Shown: piece by piece, positions 53,467 to 62,314 of the stretch | Position numbering within the stretch: the first letter of the stretch is position 1 | How the letters are laid out: the number at the start of each line of letters is the position of its first letter | Source: Haloarchaeobius sp. HME9146 | GTDB taxonomy: Archaea; Halobacteriota; Halobacteria; Halobacteriales; Natrialbaceae | Length of the DNA: 64,000 nt | NCBI RefSeq assembly: GCF_025399835.1 | Contig: NZ_JAODVR010000001.1 | Span: 1,860,001 to 1,924,000, forward strand | Direction: 5' to 3' | Translations under genes and position numbers: made by a program | Notes under the pieces: model-generated | The model's input: only the letters and a program-made list of their open reading frames with translations | What the model was told of the DNA's origin: nothing | Database searches by the model: none

Positions 53467-54612
53467 ATGAAGGTCTCAGACAGGGTGTCCTCGGTCCCGC
53501 CGTCGGGCATCCGCAAGTTCTTCGAACTCGCCGAGGAGCGCGACGACGTCATCTCGCTGGGTGTCGGTGAACCCGACTTCTCCGCGCCGTGGGCGGCCCG
53601 CGACGCGGCCATCGACGCCCTCGAACGCGGGAAGACGAGCTACACCGCCAACCGGGGCAAGCGCGAGCTCCGCGAGGAGATCTCCCGACACGTCGACGAC
53701 CTGTACGACCAGCAGTACGACCCGGACGAGGAGATTCTCGTCACCACGGGCGTCAGCGAGGGCGTCGACGTGGCCCTGCGGGCGCTGGTCGACCCCGGTG
53801 ACACGGTCGCGGTCGTCGAACCGGCGTACATCTCGTACGTCCCCGGTGTCATCTTCGCCGGCGGGGAACCACTCCGCATCCAGACCAAAGAGGAGGACGA
53901 GTTCAAGCTGACCCGCGAGGCGCTGGAGTCGGCAGGAGCCGCCGACGCGGACCTGCTGATGCTGTGCTACCCGAACAACCCGACCGGGGCCGTGATGACC
54001 GAGTCCGACCTCGAACCAATCGCCGACTTCGCCCGGGAGCACGATTTGACGGTCATCTCCGACGAGATATACGCCGACCTCCAGTACGAGAACGACCACA
54101 CCTCCATCGCGACCCTGGAGGGCATGCGCGAGCGCACCGTCGTCTTCAACGGCTTCTCGAAGGCCTACGCGATGACCGGGCTCCGGCTCGGCTACGCGAT
54201 GGCCCCGCCCGAGGCCATCGCGGCGATGAACCGGATTCACCAGTACATCATGCTGTCCGCACCGACGACCGCCCAGCACGCCGCGCTGGAAGCACTCCGG
54301 AGCTGTGACGACGAGGTGGAGTACATGGTGAGCCAGTACGACCGCCGCCGGCGGTTCGTCCTCTCCCGCTTCGAGGAGATGGGCATCGACTGCTTCCGGG
54401 CTCGCGGGGCGTTCTACGTCTTCCCGGAGGTGCCCGGCGGCTACACGTCCGAGGAGTTCGCCGAGGCCCTGCTGAAGGAGCAGGGCGTCGCTGCGGTCCC
54501 GGGTAGCGCCTTCGGCGAGAGCGGTGAGGGCCACCTGCGCGTCTCCTACGCGACCGGCCTCGACGAGTTGCGCGAGGCGATGGACCGCATCGAGACGTTC
54601 GTCTCGGAGTGA
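53467..54612 (+). CDS. Class I/II aminotransferase (PLP-dependent)
   Basis: A 381-residue PLP aminotransferase. The Lys that binds PLP lies in NGFSKAYAMTGLRLGYA, the CYPNNPTGA block binds the cofactor, SDEIYADLQY supplies the Asp, and the C-terminal RVSYATGLDELREAM contains the substrate Arg. This matches the aspartate/aromatic aminotransferase group of archaea. The preceding Lrp regulator suggests amino acid responsive control. Confidence 0.92.
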   Translation: MKVSDRVSSVPPSGIRKFFELAEERDDVISLGVGEPDFSAPWAARDAAIDALERGKTSYTANRGKRELREEISRHVDDLYDQQYDPDEEILVTTGVSEGVDVALRALVDPGDTVAVVEPAYISYVPGVIFAGGEPLRIQTKEEDEFKLTREALESAGAADADLLMLCYPNNPTGAVMTESDLEPIADFAREHDLTVISDEIYADLQYENDHTSIATLEGMRERTVVFNGFSKAYAMTGLRLGYAMAPPEAIAAMNRIHQYIMLSAPTTAQHAALEALRSCDDEVEYMVSQYDRRRRFVLSRFEEMGIDCFRARGAFYVFPEVPGGYTSEEFAEALLKEQGVAAVPGSAFGESGEGHLRVSYATGLDELREAMDRIETFVSE

Positions 54613-54704
54613 GGCCGCGGCGGGGGTCCGGGTTCTCCGGCCCCCATGACACCTCCTGTCACACTCCGGGAACGTTCTTCACGCTGGGGAGCGACTTCTC
54701 TCTC

Positions 54705-55895
54705 ATGTCCGACTACCGCCCACTCCCCGACGAGGACCGGGAGACGTTCCACGCGTACACGAGCTACGCGTTCAGTCCCCACCAGGAGCCGGACGAGTTC
54801 GACCCCGAGGCGGACCACTGGAAGCTCGGGGCGGACCGCGGCCTCTACGACGGCGACGACGTACTCTGTGTCTGCCGACACTACTGGTTCGAGACGACCT
54901 GGCGCGGCGTCCCCATCGAGATGCCGGGCCTCTCGGCGGTCGCCTCCCCGCCGGAACACCGCCACGGTGGGAACGTCCGCGAGATGCTGCTGGCGTCCCT
55001 GAAGGAGTACCGCGAGCGGGGCGCACCGCTCTCCGCGCTGTGGCCGTTCAAGTACAGCTTCTACCGAAAGTACGGCTGGGACACGACCAACCACCGGGGC
55101 GAGCTGGAGTTCGACCCAGAGGTGCTCGCGGACGTCGTCGCCGACGTCGGTGACGAGGGTCGGTTCCGCAAACTCGACGGCGACGACTGGGAAGCCGTCG
55201 ACGCGGTCTACCGCGAGCAGACCGCAGGTGAGGACCTCTCCATCGACCGCACCGAGGACTGGTGGCGTCACCACTGGTTCGAGGGCTGGGACTCGGACCC
55301 CTACGTCTACGGCTGGGAGCGCGACGGCGAGGTCGCGGGCTACGTCAACTACAAGATCGAATCCGACGACGGCGACAAGACGTTCGCCGGCTGGGAACTC
55401 GGCGCGGTCGACCACCAGGCCTTCCTGCACTGTCTTCGCTTCATCTACTCCCACGACTCGCAGGTCTCCACGGTGACCCTGCACACCGGCCCCGACCCGG
55501 TCTTCCTCGACCTGGTCGACGACCCGCAGAACGTCACTTTGAGACGCAAGACTGGCCCGATGGTTCGCGTCGTGGACGTGGTCGACGCACTGGAGACCAT
55601 CCCGTACCCGTCGGGCATCGAGACGAGCCTCGTCTTCGACGTCGACGACCCGCTCGCGGACTGGAACGACGGCCGGTTCGAACTCGTCGTCGAGGATGGC
55701 ACGGGAACCTGCACCTCGACGGATGCAGCCCCCGACGTGACCCTCGACATCGCGGCACTCTCACAGCTCGTCATCGGGTACAGGCCCGTCTCTCGACTGG
55801 TGAAGACGGCCGATATCGAGGCTGCCCGCCCTGCCCGCGAAGACCTCGGCGCACTGTTCCCGCCACGGAACGTCTTCTGCCGGGACTCCTTCTGA
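54705..55895 (+). CDS. Eis-like GNAT acetyltransferase with SCP2-type C-terminal domain
   Basis: A 396-residue protein with the three-part layout of Eis-type acetyltransferases: an N-terminal GNAT part (HRHGGNVREMLLASLKEYRERG with the acetyl-CoA loop), a second GNAT-like part (around residues 180-290), and a C-terminal SCP2-like domain (residues about 300-396). In bacteria Eis acetylates aminoglycosides and other amines; in archaea the target is unknown. The ATG at 54705 is chosen; a longer frame beginning at the aminotransferase stop is less protein-like. Confidence 0.85.
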   Translation: MSDYRPLPDEDRETFHAYTSYAFSPHQEPDEFDPEADHWKLGADRGLYDGDDVLCVCRHYWFETTWRGVPIEMPGLSAVASPPEHRHGGNVREMLLASLKEYRERGAPLSALWPFKYSFYRKYGWDTTNHRGELEFDPEVLADVVADVGDEGRFRKLDGDDWEAVDAVYREQTAGEDLSIDRTEDWWRHHWFEGWDSDPYVYGWERDGEVAGYVNYKIESDDGDKTFAGWELGAVDHQAFLHCLRFIYSHDSQVSTVTLHTGPDPVFLDLVDDPQNVTLRRKTGPMVRVVDVVDALETIPYPSGIETSLVFDVDDPLADWNDGRFELVVEDGTGTCTSTDAAPDVTLDIAALSQLVIGYRPVSRLVKTADIEAARPAREDLGALFPPRNVFCRDSF

Positions 55896-55937
55896 GGCGG
55901 CCGCGTCAAAGACGCACTTTGCCGCGTCACTGACGCG

Positions 55938-57086
55938 CTATGCCACGTTCTGCTCGTCGTGCAACTCGCCAGCGTCGAACCGGTCGCTCGACAGGGGTTC
56001 GATGTCGACCAGCGAGGCGTCCCCATCGAGAACGAGTTCGGTGACTATCTGGCCGACTGCGGGGGCGTGCTGGAAGCCGTGGCCCGAGAAGCCGATGGCG
56101 TTGACGAACCCCGGTATCGTCTCCTCGACGATGGGATGGTGGTCGGGCGTGACGGCGTACAGGCCCGCCCAGCCGCGCTTGATTCTGGTCTCCGGGCCGA
56201 AGTAGCCGGCGTAGTCCGCGGCGTGTTCGACCGCGTCGATCATCCAGTCGAGGTCGGCATTCCCGTCGAAGCCATCGGGGTCCACGTCGGGGTCCTCCGC
56301 CGCGAAGTGCCCGCCGACGATGGCACTCCCCTCGCGTTCGGGCCGGAAGTACGAGCCCGTGTCGAGGTCGATGGTGAGCGGCACGTCGTCCGGGACCGGC
56401 GTCTCCGGGTCGACGACCGCGACCTGCCGCCGCCGTGGGGCAACGGGGAGGTCGAGGCCGGCCATCTCGGCCACGCGCCCCGCCCACGGCCCGGCCGCGT
56501 TCACGACGAAGTCCGCATCGAGACTATCTTCTTCCGTCTCCACGCCGACCACCTCGCCGTCTTCCGTGTTGATGGCCGTGACCGCCGTCTTGGTGCGTAT
56601 CTCCGCGCCTGCCTCGGTCGCGGCCTGTGAGAACCCCTGGAGGGCGAGGTGCGGGTCCGCGAAGCCGTCCGTGGGGCAGTACGTCGCGGCGCAGAACTTC
56701 TCGGCGTCGAGCTCCGGGCAGACCGCCGCGGCGTCCTCTGGCGAGAGGAGTCGGCTGTCGACGCCCTCCTCGTTCTGCATCTCGACGTTCGTCTCGAATG
56801 CATCGGCCGTCGCCTCCTCGCGTGCGAGCAGGAGGTACCCCGCGCGCCGGTAGGCGATGTCGATGCCGAACTCCTCCTCGAACGACTCCCAGACGCGGAC
56901 GCTCTCGCGGGAGAGCTGGACGTTGACCCGCGTCGAGAACTGGTGTCTGATACCGCCTGCCGAGCGTTCGGTGCTGCCCGAGCCGATACTGCCCTTCTCG
57001 CAGACGACCACGTCGGTGCCACGGTCGGCGAGCGAGTAGGCGGTGGCGAGGCCCACGATTCCGCCGCCGATGACGACTACGTTCAT
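55938..57086 (-). CDS. FAD-dependent oxidoreductase (DAO family, glycine/sarcosine oxidase-like)
   Basis: A 382-residue flavoenzyme. The Rossmann motif VVIGGGIVGLATAYSLADRG is at the very start, GSGSTERSAGGIRHQF contacts the flavin, and GFVNAIGFSGHGFQHAPAVGQIV near the C-terminus is the second FAD/active-site block. It would oxidise an amino acid or amine such as glycine, sarcosine or glycerol 3-phosphate-like substrates; the actual one is not clear. It is divergent from the sensor-kinase-like gene. Confidence 0.88.
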   Translation of the reverse strand: MNVVVIGGGIVGLATAYSLADRGTDVVVCEKGSIGSGSTERSAGGIRHQFSTRVNVQLSRESVRVWESFEEEFGIDIAYRRAGYLLLAREEATADAFETNVEMQNEEGVDSRLLSPEDAAAVCPELDAEKFCAATYCPTDGFADPHLALQGFSQAATEAGAEIRTKTAVTAINTEDGEVVGVETEEDSLDADFVVNAAGPWAGRVAEMAGLDLPVAPRRRQVAVVDPETPVPDDVPLTIDLDTGSYFRPEREGSAIVGGHFAAEDPDVDPDGFDGNADLDWMIDAVEHAADYAGYFGPETRIKRGWAGLYAVTPDHHPIVEETIPGFVNAIGFSGHGFQHAPAVGQIVTELVLDGDASLVDIEPLSSDRFDAGELHDEQNVA

Positions 57087-57375
57087 AACCCACCCACGAG
57101 GTGTCGGGTGTTAACCGTTCCCGCCTGCCCGTCGTCCGCGCGACTGCCCAGTCGGGGGCGACGAGGGTGCAACGGACGCCTCGCTCTGCATCGGGGGCAT
57201 GTGACATCGGCCACGAAAGGTAAATAGGGTTATTGCGTAGTACGGCACAGTCGCTCAGCCATGCATTCGCCACCATCGACAGGTTGCTCTCTATTTTCGG
57301 CACCGTGGGTGATTGCATGAGCGAGCAAAGCGAGTTCCTGCGAGGCCGCCGGACGGCGGGTCCGGAGGTCGGTAC

Positions 57376-59235
57376 ATGAACGACCGGACACGGACCACGG
57401 AGCGCTCGCTTCCCATCCTCGACCGCGTCGGTGACGCGTTCTTCGCACTCGACACCGGGTGGCGGTTCACCTACATCAACGACCGCGCCGAGTCGATGCT
57501 GAAGCGCTCTCGCAACGACCTCATCGGCCGGGTCATGTGGGACGAGTTCCCCGAGACGGTCGAGACGCAGTTCCCCGAGGGGTTCCACCAGGCCATGGAG
57601 ACGCAAGAGCCGGTCTCCTTCGAGGTGTACCACCACCCGCTCGACACCTGGTTCGAGGCGCGGGCGTATCCCGCGCCGTCCGGACTCTCCGTCTACCTCC
57701 GGGACATCACCGACCGCAAGGACCGCGAGAACGAACTCGCCCAGCACGCCCGGGTCGTCGAGGCGGTCCACGACGGCGTCATCACGGTCGACGACGAGAA
57801 CCGCATCGCCAGCGTGAACGAGGCCATCGAGACCACGATGGGCGCGACCCGGGACGAGCTGGTGGGCGAACCCATCCGCCGCCTCCCCGAACTCGCCTCC
57901 ATCAACGCGGAGGGCGCGATGGCCATGGGCGAAGCTATCGGGAAGATACAGTCCGGCAACGCCCGGCACTCACGGTTCGAACTCGAGTTCACCAACGCCG
58001 ACGGCGAGCAACGCGTCGGTGAGATGCGGATGGTCGCCCTCGGTGAGGGGCAAGCCAGCGTCGCCGGCGTCATCCGGGACGTGACCGAGCAGCGCGAGTA
58101 CGAGCGCATGGTCGGGTCGCTCCACGAGGTCACGCGCTGGCTGTTCCAGGCCGAGGACGCCGCCGAGATCTGTTCCGTGGCGGTCCACGCCGCCGGCGAG
58201 ATGCTCGACCTGCCAATCAGCGGGGTCTGGCTCATCAACGACGAACAGGGCGTCCTCGACCCCATGGCGGCCACGATGGACGCCCACACCGAACTCGGCG
58301 GTCTCCCGCAGTTCTACGAGGGCGAAGGGCTGGTGTGGGACGTCTACCGCGAGGGCGAGGCCCGGGTGTTCGACGACCTCTCCACGGTCGACGGGGTCTA
58401 CAATCCCAATACGCCACTCAACAGCGAGATAATCGTCCCTATCGGGCCACACGGGGTCATGATGACCGGGTCGACCCAGGTCGACGGCTTCGACGAGACC
58501 GACCTCGAACTCATGTCGCTGCTGGCCTCGAACACCGAGGCTGCCCTCGACCGCTCCGAACGCGAGAAACTGCTCCAGGACAGGAAGCAGAGCCTCGCCC
58601 GGCAGTCCGAACGTCTGCGGGCGGTCGCGAACATCCTCTCCGACGACCTGCAATCGCACCTCGACACGGTGGCGAGCGAGTTCCAGGGCGAGGAAGAGGC
58701 CGACGCGGCCGAGACGCTGACCCGCGCCGAGGAGCTGGTCGACGACATCCTCGAGTTCGCCCGCGACCAGACCTCCATCGGCTCGCGCTCCTCGGTCGAC
58801 TTCGAGAGCGCCCTCGCCGACGCCCTCGACGCCTCCATCGCAGAGGACATGACGGTCTACCTCGAGTTCGAGGGTCGCCTGCGGGCCGAGCGCGACCGGT
58901 TCGTCCACATGCTCGAGACCGTCTTCAACGACATCTGCGCCCGGGCCGGCGACGAGACGGCGACGGTCCGCATCGGCCCCATCGAGGACGACGCGACGGG
59001 CCGACCGACCGGGTTCTACATCCTCGACGACGCCGAGAAGATCCCCGAGACGGAGTTCGACAGGGTGTTCGAACCCGCGACGACAGCGGAGTCCGACGAC
59101 GTGGGGCTCGGGCTGGCCGTCGCCCGCGAGATCGCCGAGGCCCACGGCTGGGAGGTCGACGTCTCGACCGGTCAGGCCGGCGGCACGCAGTTCTCTCTGA
59201 CTGGGCTGGTGACGTTCGAAGTCACGCGGCAGTGA
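57376..59235 (+). CDS. PAS-PAS-GAF sensor protein resembling a histidine kinase with degenerate catalytic motifs
   Basis: A 619-residue protein. Residues about 15-120 and 135-235 are PAS domains, 260-400 a GAF domain, and 405-460 a HisKA-like helical hairpin. A HATPase-like region follows. The HisKA acceptor segment reads NILSDDLQSHLD where kinases carry an SHDLRNPL-type motif, so the phosphoacceptor His is gone. The N box is VFNDICARAG, and the G1 box DxGxG is replaced by LDDAEKIPE. A late G2-like GLGLAVAREIAEAHGW remains. This suggests a pseudokinase or signalling scaffold, not a working kinase. The ATG at 57376 is chosen as the first plausible start. Confidence 0.82.
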   Translation: MNDRTRTTERSLPILDRVGDAFFALDTGWRFTYINDRAESMLKRSRNDLIGRVMWDEFPETVETQFPEGFHQAMETQEPVSFEVYHHPLDTWFEARAYPAPSGLSVYLRDITDRKDRENELAQHARVVEAVHDGVITVDDENRIASVNEAIETTMGATRDELVGEPIRRLPELASINAEGAMAMGEAIGKIQSGNARHSRFELEFTNADGEQRVGEMRMVALGEGQASVAGVIRDVTEQREYERMVGSLHEVTRWLFQAEDAAEICSVAVHAAGEMLDLPISGVWLINDEQGVLDPMAATMDAHTELGGLPQFYEGEGLVWDVYREGEARVFDDLSTVDGVYNPNTPLNSEIIVPIGPHGVMMTGSTQVDGFDETDLELMSLLASNTEAALDRSEREKLLQDRKQSLARQSERLRAVANILSDDLQSHLDTVASEFQGEEEADAAETLTRAEELVDDILEFARDQTSIGSRSSVDFESALADALDASIAEDMTVYLEFEGRLRAERDRFVHMLETVFNDICARAGDETATVRIGPIEDDATGRPTGFYILDDAEKIPETEFDRVFEPATTAESDDVGLGLAVAREIAEAHGWEVDVSTGQAGGTQFSLTGLVTFEVTRQ

Positions 59236-59382
59236 TTGTGTGTTCACATATTCTTGGATCTAAATCACTCTGAGTCTGTACATCTTAAATGAAAAACTAC
59301 AGTAGAAGGGGATTGAAATACCAATGGAGCAGCCGAACATTGGAACAGGTATGATGTTGGCCTTCGATTACGTATATCAATA

Positions 59383-60435
59383 TTAGACTTCGTTCCCGTC
59401 GTCATCAATCCATACAATCTCATGCGTCCTTTCAACTGCGTCCTTCGGGTCTAGTCTATCAGGTAAATTGAACTCATCTATACCTTTGAGATCGCCAAAA
59501 TCAAAATTTTGAGGGACATGAATCTCTGAAATATCATACCTCTCGTACACAACAGCGTAATGTTCAAAATTTGATTTAATACTTTTTACAGCATCCCACT
59601 CATTGGCTCCTTTGATTAATTGTTCGATTTTGATGCATTCTTCTGGTCCTTCCATCGAAACGATTCTTTCAGGAGTGTTCTTTGAACGGAAGACAACGTC
59701 GAATTTTATTGGTTGTTTTGAAATTTCCCACCGACGAATCCGTTCGTAATCTCCTGGTGGATACTGAGATTCGTCGTTGTCCTCGGAGATGTCTGGGGTT
59801 GGTAATTCAATGTCTTCATTTTCTAAATCAATCCACATTAGATGAACAGTCTGACGTTCTCCTGGGGCAATATCTCGATAAACTTCATTTTCATCAGCCC
59901 ATCGAGTATAGTATTGAGAATTTTCAAGACTTCCCATTCTGGTTCGAATTGTTGCTTCTTCTGCTGTCTCACGGCCTTGATTGCATATTACTGCATGGAT
60001 ACAGACCGCATTCTCTGCTTCAACCATGTCTATCGGGTCTAGAATATGAAACCTATCTGGATATTTTACAATGTGGTTGCTTGTAATCGTGAGGTACGGG
60101 CGCTGGAAGTGCCTGTTGGCCTCAAATATAACGATTGGAAACGCGCCGATGAGAGAACCGATAAGAATGGGTTGCAATTCGAAAGATTCAATAATTAAAG
60201 CAATTATAAGCATATATAAAACACCAGTCAGTAATACAATAATTTGCTGATATCGGGCATGGGTTCCACCTAGGAATTCAACGGTACGCCAGAGAAATTT
60301 CGCAGGGCTTGTCACATCCGATTCGGAGTAGGGAGACCGTTTGGCCAATCGATTAGTTTGGGTTGGAATTGTGAGCATTAATCCATTAAGGACTAAAGCT
60401 GTAGAAAAAATAACTGAATCAAATCCTTTGACCAC
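59383..60435 (-). CDS. Unknown membrane protein in an AT-rich cassette
   Basis: A 350-residue protein encoded in AT-rich DNA. The first 130 residues contain three hydrophobic segments (VIFSTALVLNGLMLTI, IIVLLTGVLYMLIIALIIES and ILIGSLIGAFPIVIFEA). The rest is a soluble, beta-rich region with an Ig-like pattern (AVCIHAVICNQGRETAEEATIRTRM ... IAPGERQTVHLMW). It is likely anchored in the membrane with its C-terminal part in the cytoplasm or outside. The start is a GTG, because a stop codon lies just upstream in frame. It is divergent from the 60532 gene. No function is recognised. Confidence 0.65.
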   Translation of the reverse strand: MVKGFDSVIFSTALVLNGLMLTIPTQTNRLAKRSPYSESDVTSPAKFLWRTVEFLGGTHARYQQIIVLLTGVLYMLIIALIIESFELQPILIGSLIGAFPIVIFEANRHFQRPYLTITSNHIVKYPDRFHILDPIDMVEAENAVCIHAVICNQGRETAEEATIRTRMGSLENSQYYTRWADENEVYRDIAPGERQTVHLMWIDLENEDIELPTPDISEDNDESQYPPGDYERIRRWEISKQPIKFDVVFRSKNTPERIVSMEGPEECIKIEQLIKGANEWDAVKSIKSNFEHYAVVYERYDISEIHVPQNFDFGDLKGIDEFNLPDRLDPKDAVERTHEIVWIDDDGNEV

Positions 60436-60500
60436 AATATGTCACCATAGAATCCCCCTCCAATTGAAACTTTGTGAGACTGGGCTCTTACGACGCAACG

Positions 60501-60506
60501 TTTATT
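60501..60506 (+). promoter_or_regulatory. TATA-like element for the AT-rich cassette gene
   Basis: TTTATT lies 26-31 bases before the GTG at 60532, supporting a leaderless transcript and that start codon. Confidence 0.45.
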
Positions 60507-60531
60507 CTAATGTTAGCCGTACCCCCAAGCA

Positions 60532-61521
60532 GTGTCAAACGCTGATCCCTTGTACAAGCAGGTTGGCGAATTTATTGAGGATTACCTAAGGGAGGAGCTG
60601 AGCGTTTCTGGAATGCAGCGACTGCATGAAGAGTACTTTTCTGAGACTGTGGACTTTTTAAAGTGGAAGGACGTGATTCAAGAGTACACTCTCAAAAAAG
60701 AGTGGTCAAATAAGGAATTCCAGAGGTTTGTCCAGTACGCAAAACAATTTGTAGCGCAAGATCAACGGACGGTTTCAGAAGTATATTTAACATCTCCTGA
60801 GGTTGGCGGAGTGTTACACGCAAATCCGGATAGATTGGCTGACCAGCATCCATATTCTCCGGATGATGATGATGATGATGGAAGCGGTTTCGTACCTCTG
60901 CATAACTCCAATAGGCAGAATCGGGGCTTATACATTCATGTCCAAAATCAGATTTCAGTTCGATACTCAGGAGATATCGAGCGATATACTCAAGAATCGG
61001 TAATCCCATTCAAATATGATTCAAAACTTGACATTTTAATTGCTGAAAGTACATATCCCCCTGACGTTCAACGATTGAAGTCCGCTTTCGACAGAAATAC
61101 TCAGTATGGTGTTGAAACGTTCTGTGCGAATCTAAGAAAGCCTCAATTCGGCCCAGTAGAGGTTTGTCAACGTATGAATGACATCTCAATAGTATCTGAT
61201 GTCGAATTGACTCATATTGACGTTGAATTTATTGGTCAGACAGTTATTCAGGAGTTCTCTTCAGACTATAATCCACCAAATTCGCCCGAACTCCTACGTG
61301 AGAGCGATTTCTCAACAGAAAATTTCGGCGGCAAAACAAAAATCCGGTCAGCCGAAGCCAAAGTTATCATTGAGGACGAAGTATACGATTTTAAAATTTC
61401 TTCAGGTGACCGTATGTTTTACACTCAATTCATGAACCCTCCAAAGCGGAAAACTGCAAAACAACTACTAAATCAGATTCGATATGAAGTTATACAAATA
61501 TTTGAAGAGGGCAGAAAATAA
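60532..61521 (+). CDS. Unknown soluble protein in an AT-rich cassette
   Basis: A 329-residue protein, mixed alpha/beta, with no hydrophobic segment. It carries a hexa-Asp stretch encoded by six GAT repeats. The C-terminal half reads IRSAEAKVIIEDEVYDFKISSGDRMFYTQF, then NPPKRKTAKQLLNQIRYEVIQI. No family is recognised. Base composition and the A/T-rich third codon positions are unlike the flanking genes, which suggests recent acquisition. It is divergent from the membrane protein at 59383-60435, so the two may act together. Confidence 0.65.
   Translation: MSNADPLYKQVGEFIEDYLREELSVSGMQRLHEEYFSETVDFLKWKDVIQEYTLKKEWSNKEFQRFVQYAKQFVAQDQRTVSEVYLTSPEVGGVLHANPDRLADQHPYSPDDDDDDGSGFVPLHNSNRQNRGLYIHVQNQISVRYSGDIERYTQESVIPFKYDSKLDILIAESTYPPDVQRLKSAFDRNTQYGVETFCANLRKPQFGPVEVCQRMNDISIVSDVELTHIDVEFIGQTVIQEFSSDYNPPNSPELLRESDFSTENFGGKTKIRSAEAKVIIEDEVYDFKISSGDRMFYTQFMNPPKRKTAKQLLNQIRYEVIQIFEEGRK
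60862..60879 (+). repeat. (GAT)6 trinucleotide repeat
   Basis: Six perfect GAT units inside the unknown cassette gene encode six Asp residues. Length variation of such a run would stay in frame in units of three, so it is a candidate variable site but not a phase switch. Confidence 0.7.
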
Positions 61522-61589
61522 AATTGTCTTTGCTGCGTCTACATCCCCTAGTGTGAAACAGATTCGATTTGGTAGAGTGATGCGTGCTT

Positions 61590-62165
61590 TCAATTATCAG
61601 TCCGCGCCAGATCCTGACACACGCGCCGGTAGGCGTCGTGGTCCGACAGTTCGGTGATAGTCTCGTCTATCTGGGCGCGCATCACGTGCAATCGGTCCTC
61701 CAGTCGCGAGTACTTCTCCGACGCCCGGAGCTCGGCTTCGGTCTTCTGGGAGTCGAGCAGCGCCTTCTTCGAGGCGAGCGCGAAGAACTCCTGAATCTGC
61801 TCGTCGTAGGTCGAGCGCAACAACAGTTGGTCGATGATCTCGAGCAAGTCGTCCTTCGAGACGGGTTTGACGAGGTAGTCGTCGAAGCCCATCTGGATGA
61901 TGTCGAAGTCGGGTTCGACCGCCGTGACCATCGCGATGCGGGTGTCGAGTTCGCGGTCGCGGATGGTCGAGAGGACCTCGTCGCCGGAGAGGCCGGGCAT
62001 CCGCCGGTCGAGCAGGACGATGTCGACCTCTTCCGAGATGGCTTCGAGCGCCTGCTGGCCGTTGTACGCCGTCTTGACGGTACACGCGTCTCTCAGCCAC
62101 GCCGCGTACAGGTTGGCGAGGTCGGGTTCGTCCTCGACGATGAGTGCGACTGGACCCTCAGCCAT
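61590..62165 (-). CDS. HalX-domain response regulator, second copy
   Basis: A 191-residue paralogue of the regulator at 26526-27131. Receiver: LIVEDEPDL, Asp in VLLDRRMPGLSG, Thr in VTAVEPDF and Lys in YLVKPVSKDDL. HalX output: an LASKKALLDSQKTEAELR helix. It is convergent with the sensor-like gene at 57376-59235, with an AT-rich cassette in between. The ATG at 62165 is chosen; an in-frame GTG at 62177 and an ATG at 62204 are possible but poorly placed relative to the upstream TATA-like element at 62216-62222. Confidence 0.85.
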   Translation of the reverse strand: MAEGPVALIVEDEPDLANLYAAWLRDACTVKTAYNGQQALEAISEEVDIVLLDRRMPGLSGDEVLSTIRDRELDTRIAMVTAVEPDFDIIQMGFDDYLVKPVSKDDLLEIIDQLLLRSTYDEQIQEFFALASKKALLDSQKTEAELRASEKYSRLEDRLHVMRAQIDETITELSDHDAYRRVCQDLARTDN

Positions 62166-62215
62166 CGCCCAGACCACCCACGTAGGTCTGCATGATAGGG
62201 TCATTGATACTTGGT

Positions 62216-62222
62216 GTATAAG
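62216..62222 (-). promoter_or_regulatory. TATA-like element for second HalX regulator
   Basis: CTTATAC on the minus strand lies about 51-57 bases upstream of the ATG at 62165, implying a short 5' leader rather than a leaderless mRNA. Confidence 0.4.
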
Positions 62223-62314
62223 TAGATGACGGGGGTGCAATCGGTGATAACCACACGAATCTGACCTGACAGGCAACGTGCCCGTCGTGGCGAGAAACAG
62301 CCGCGGGGGCGGAC

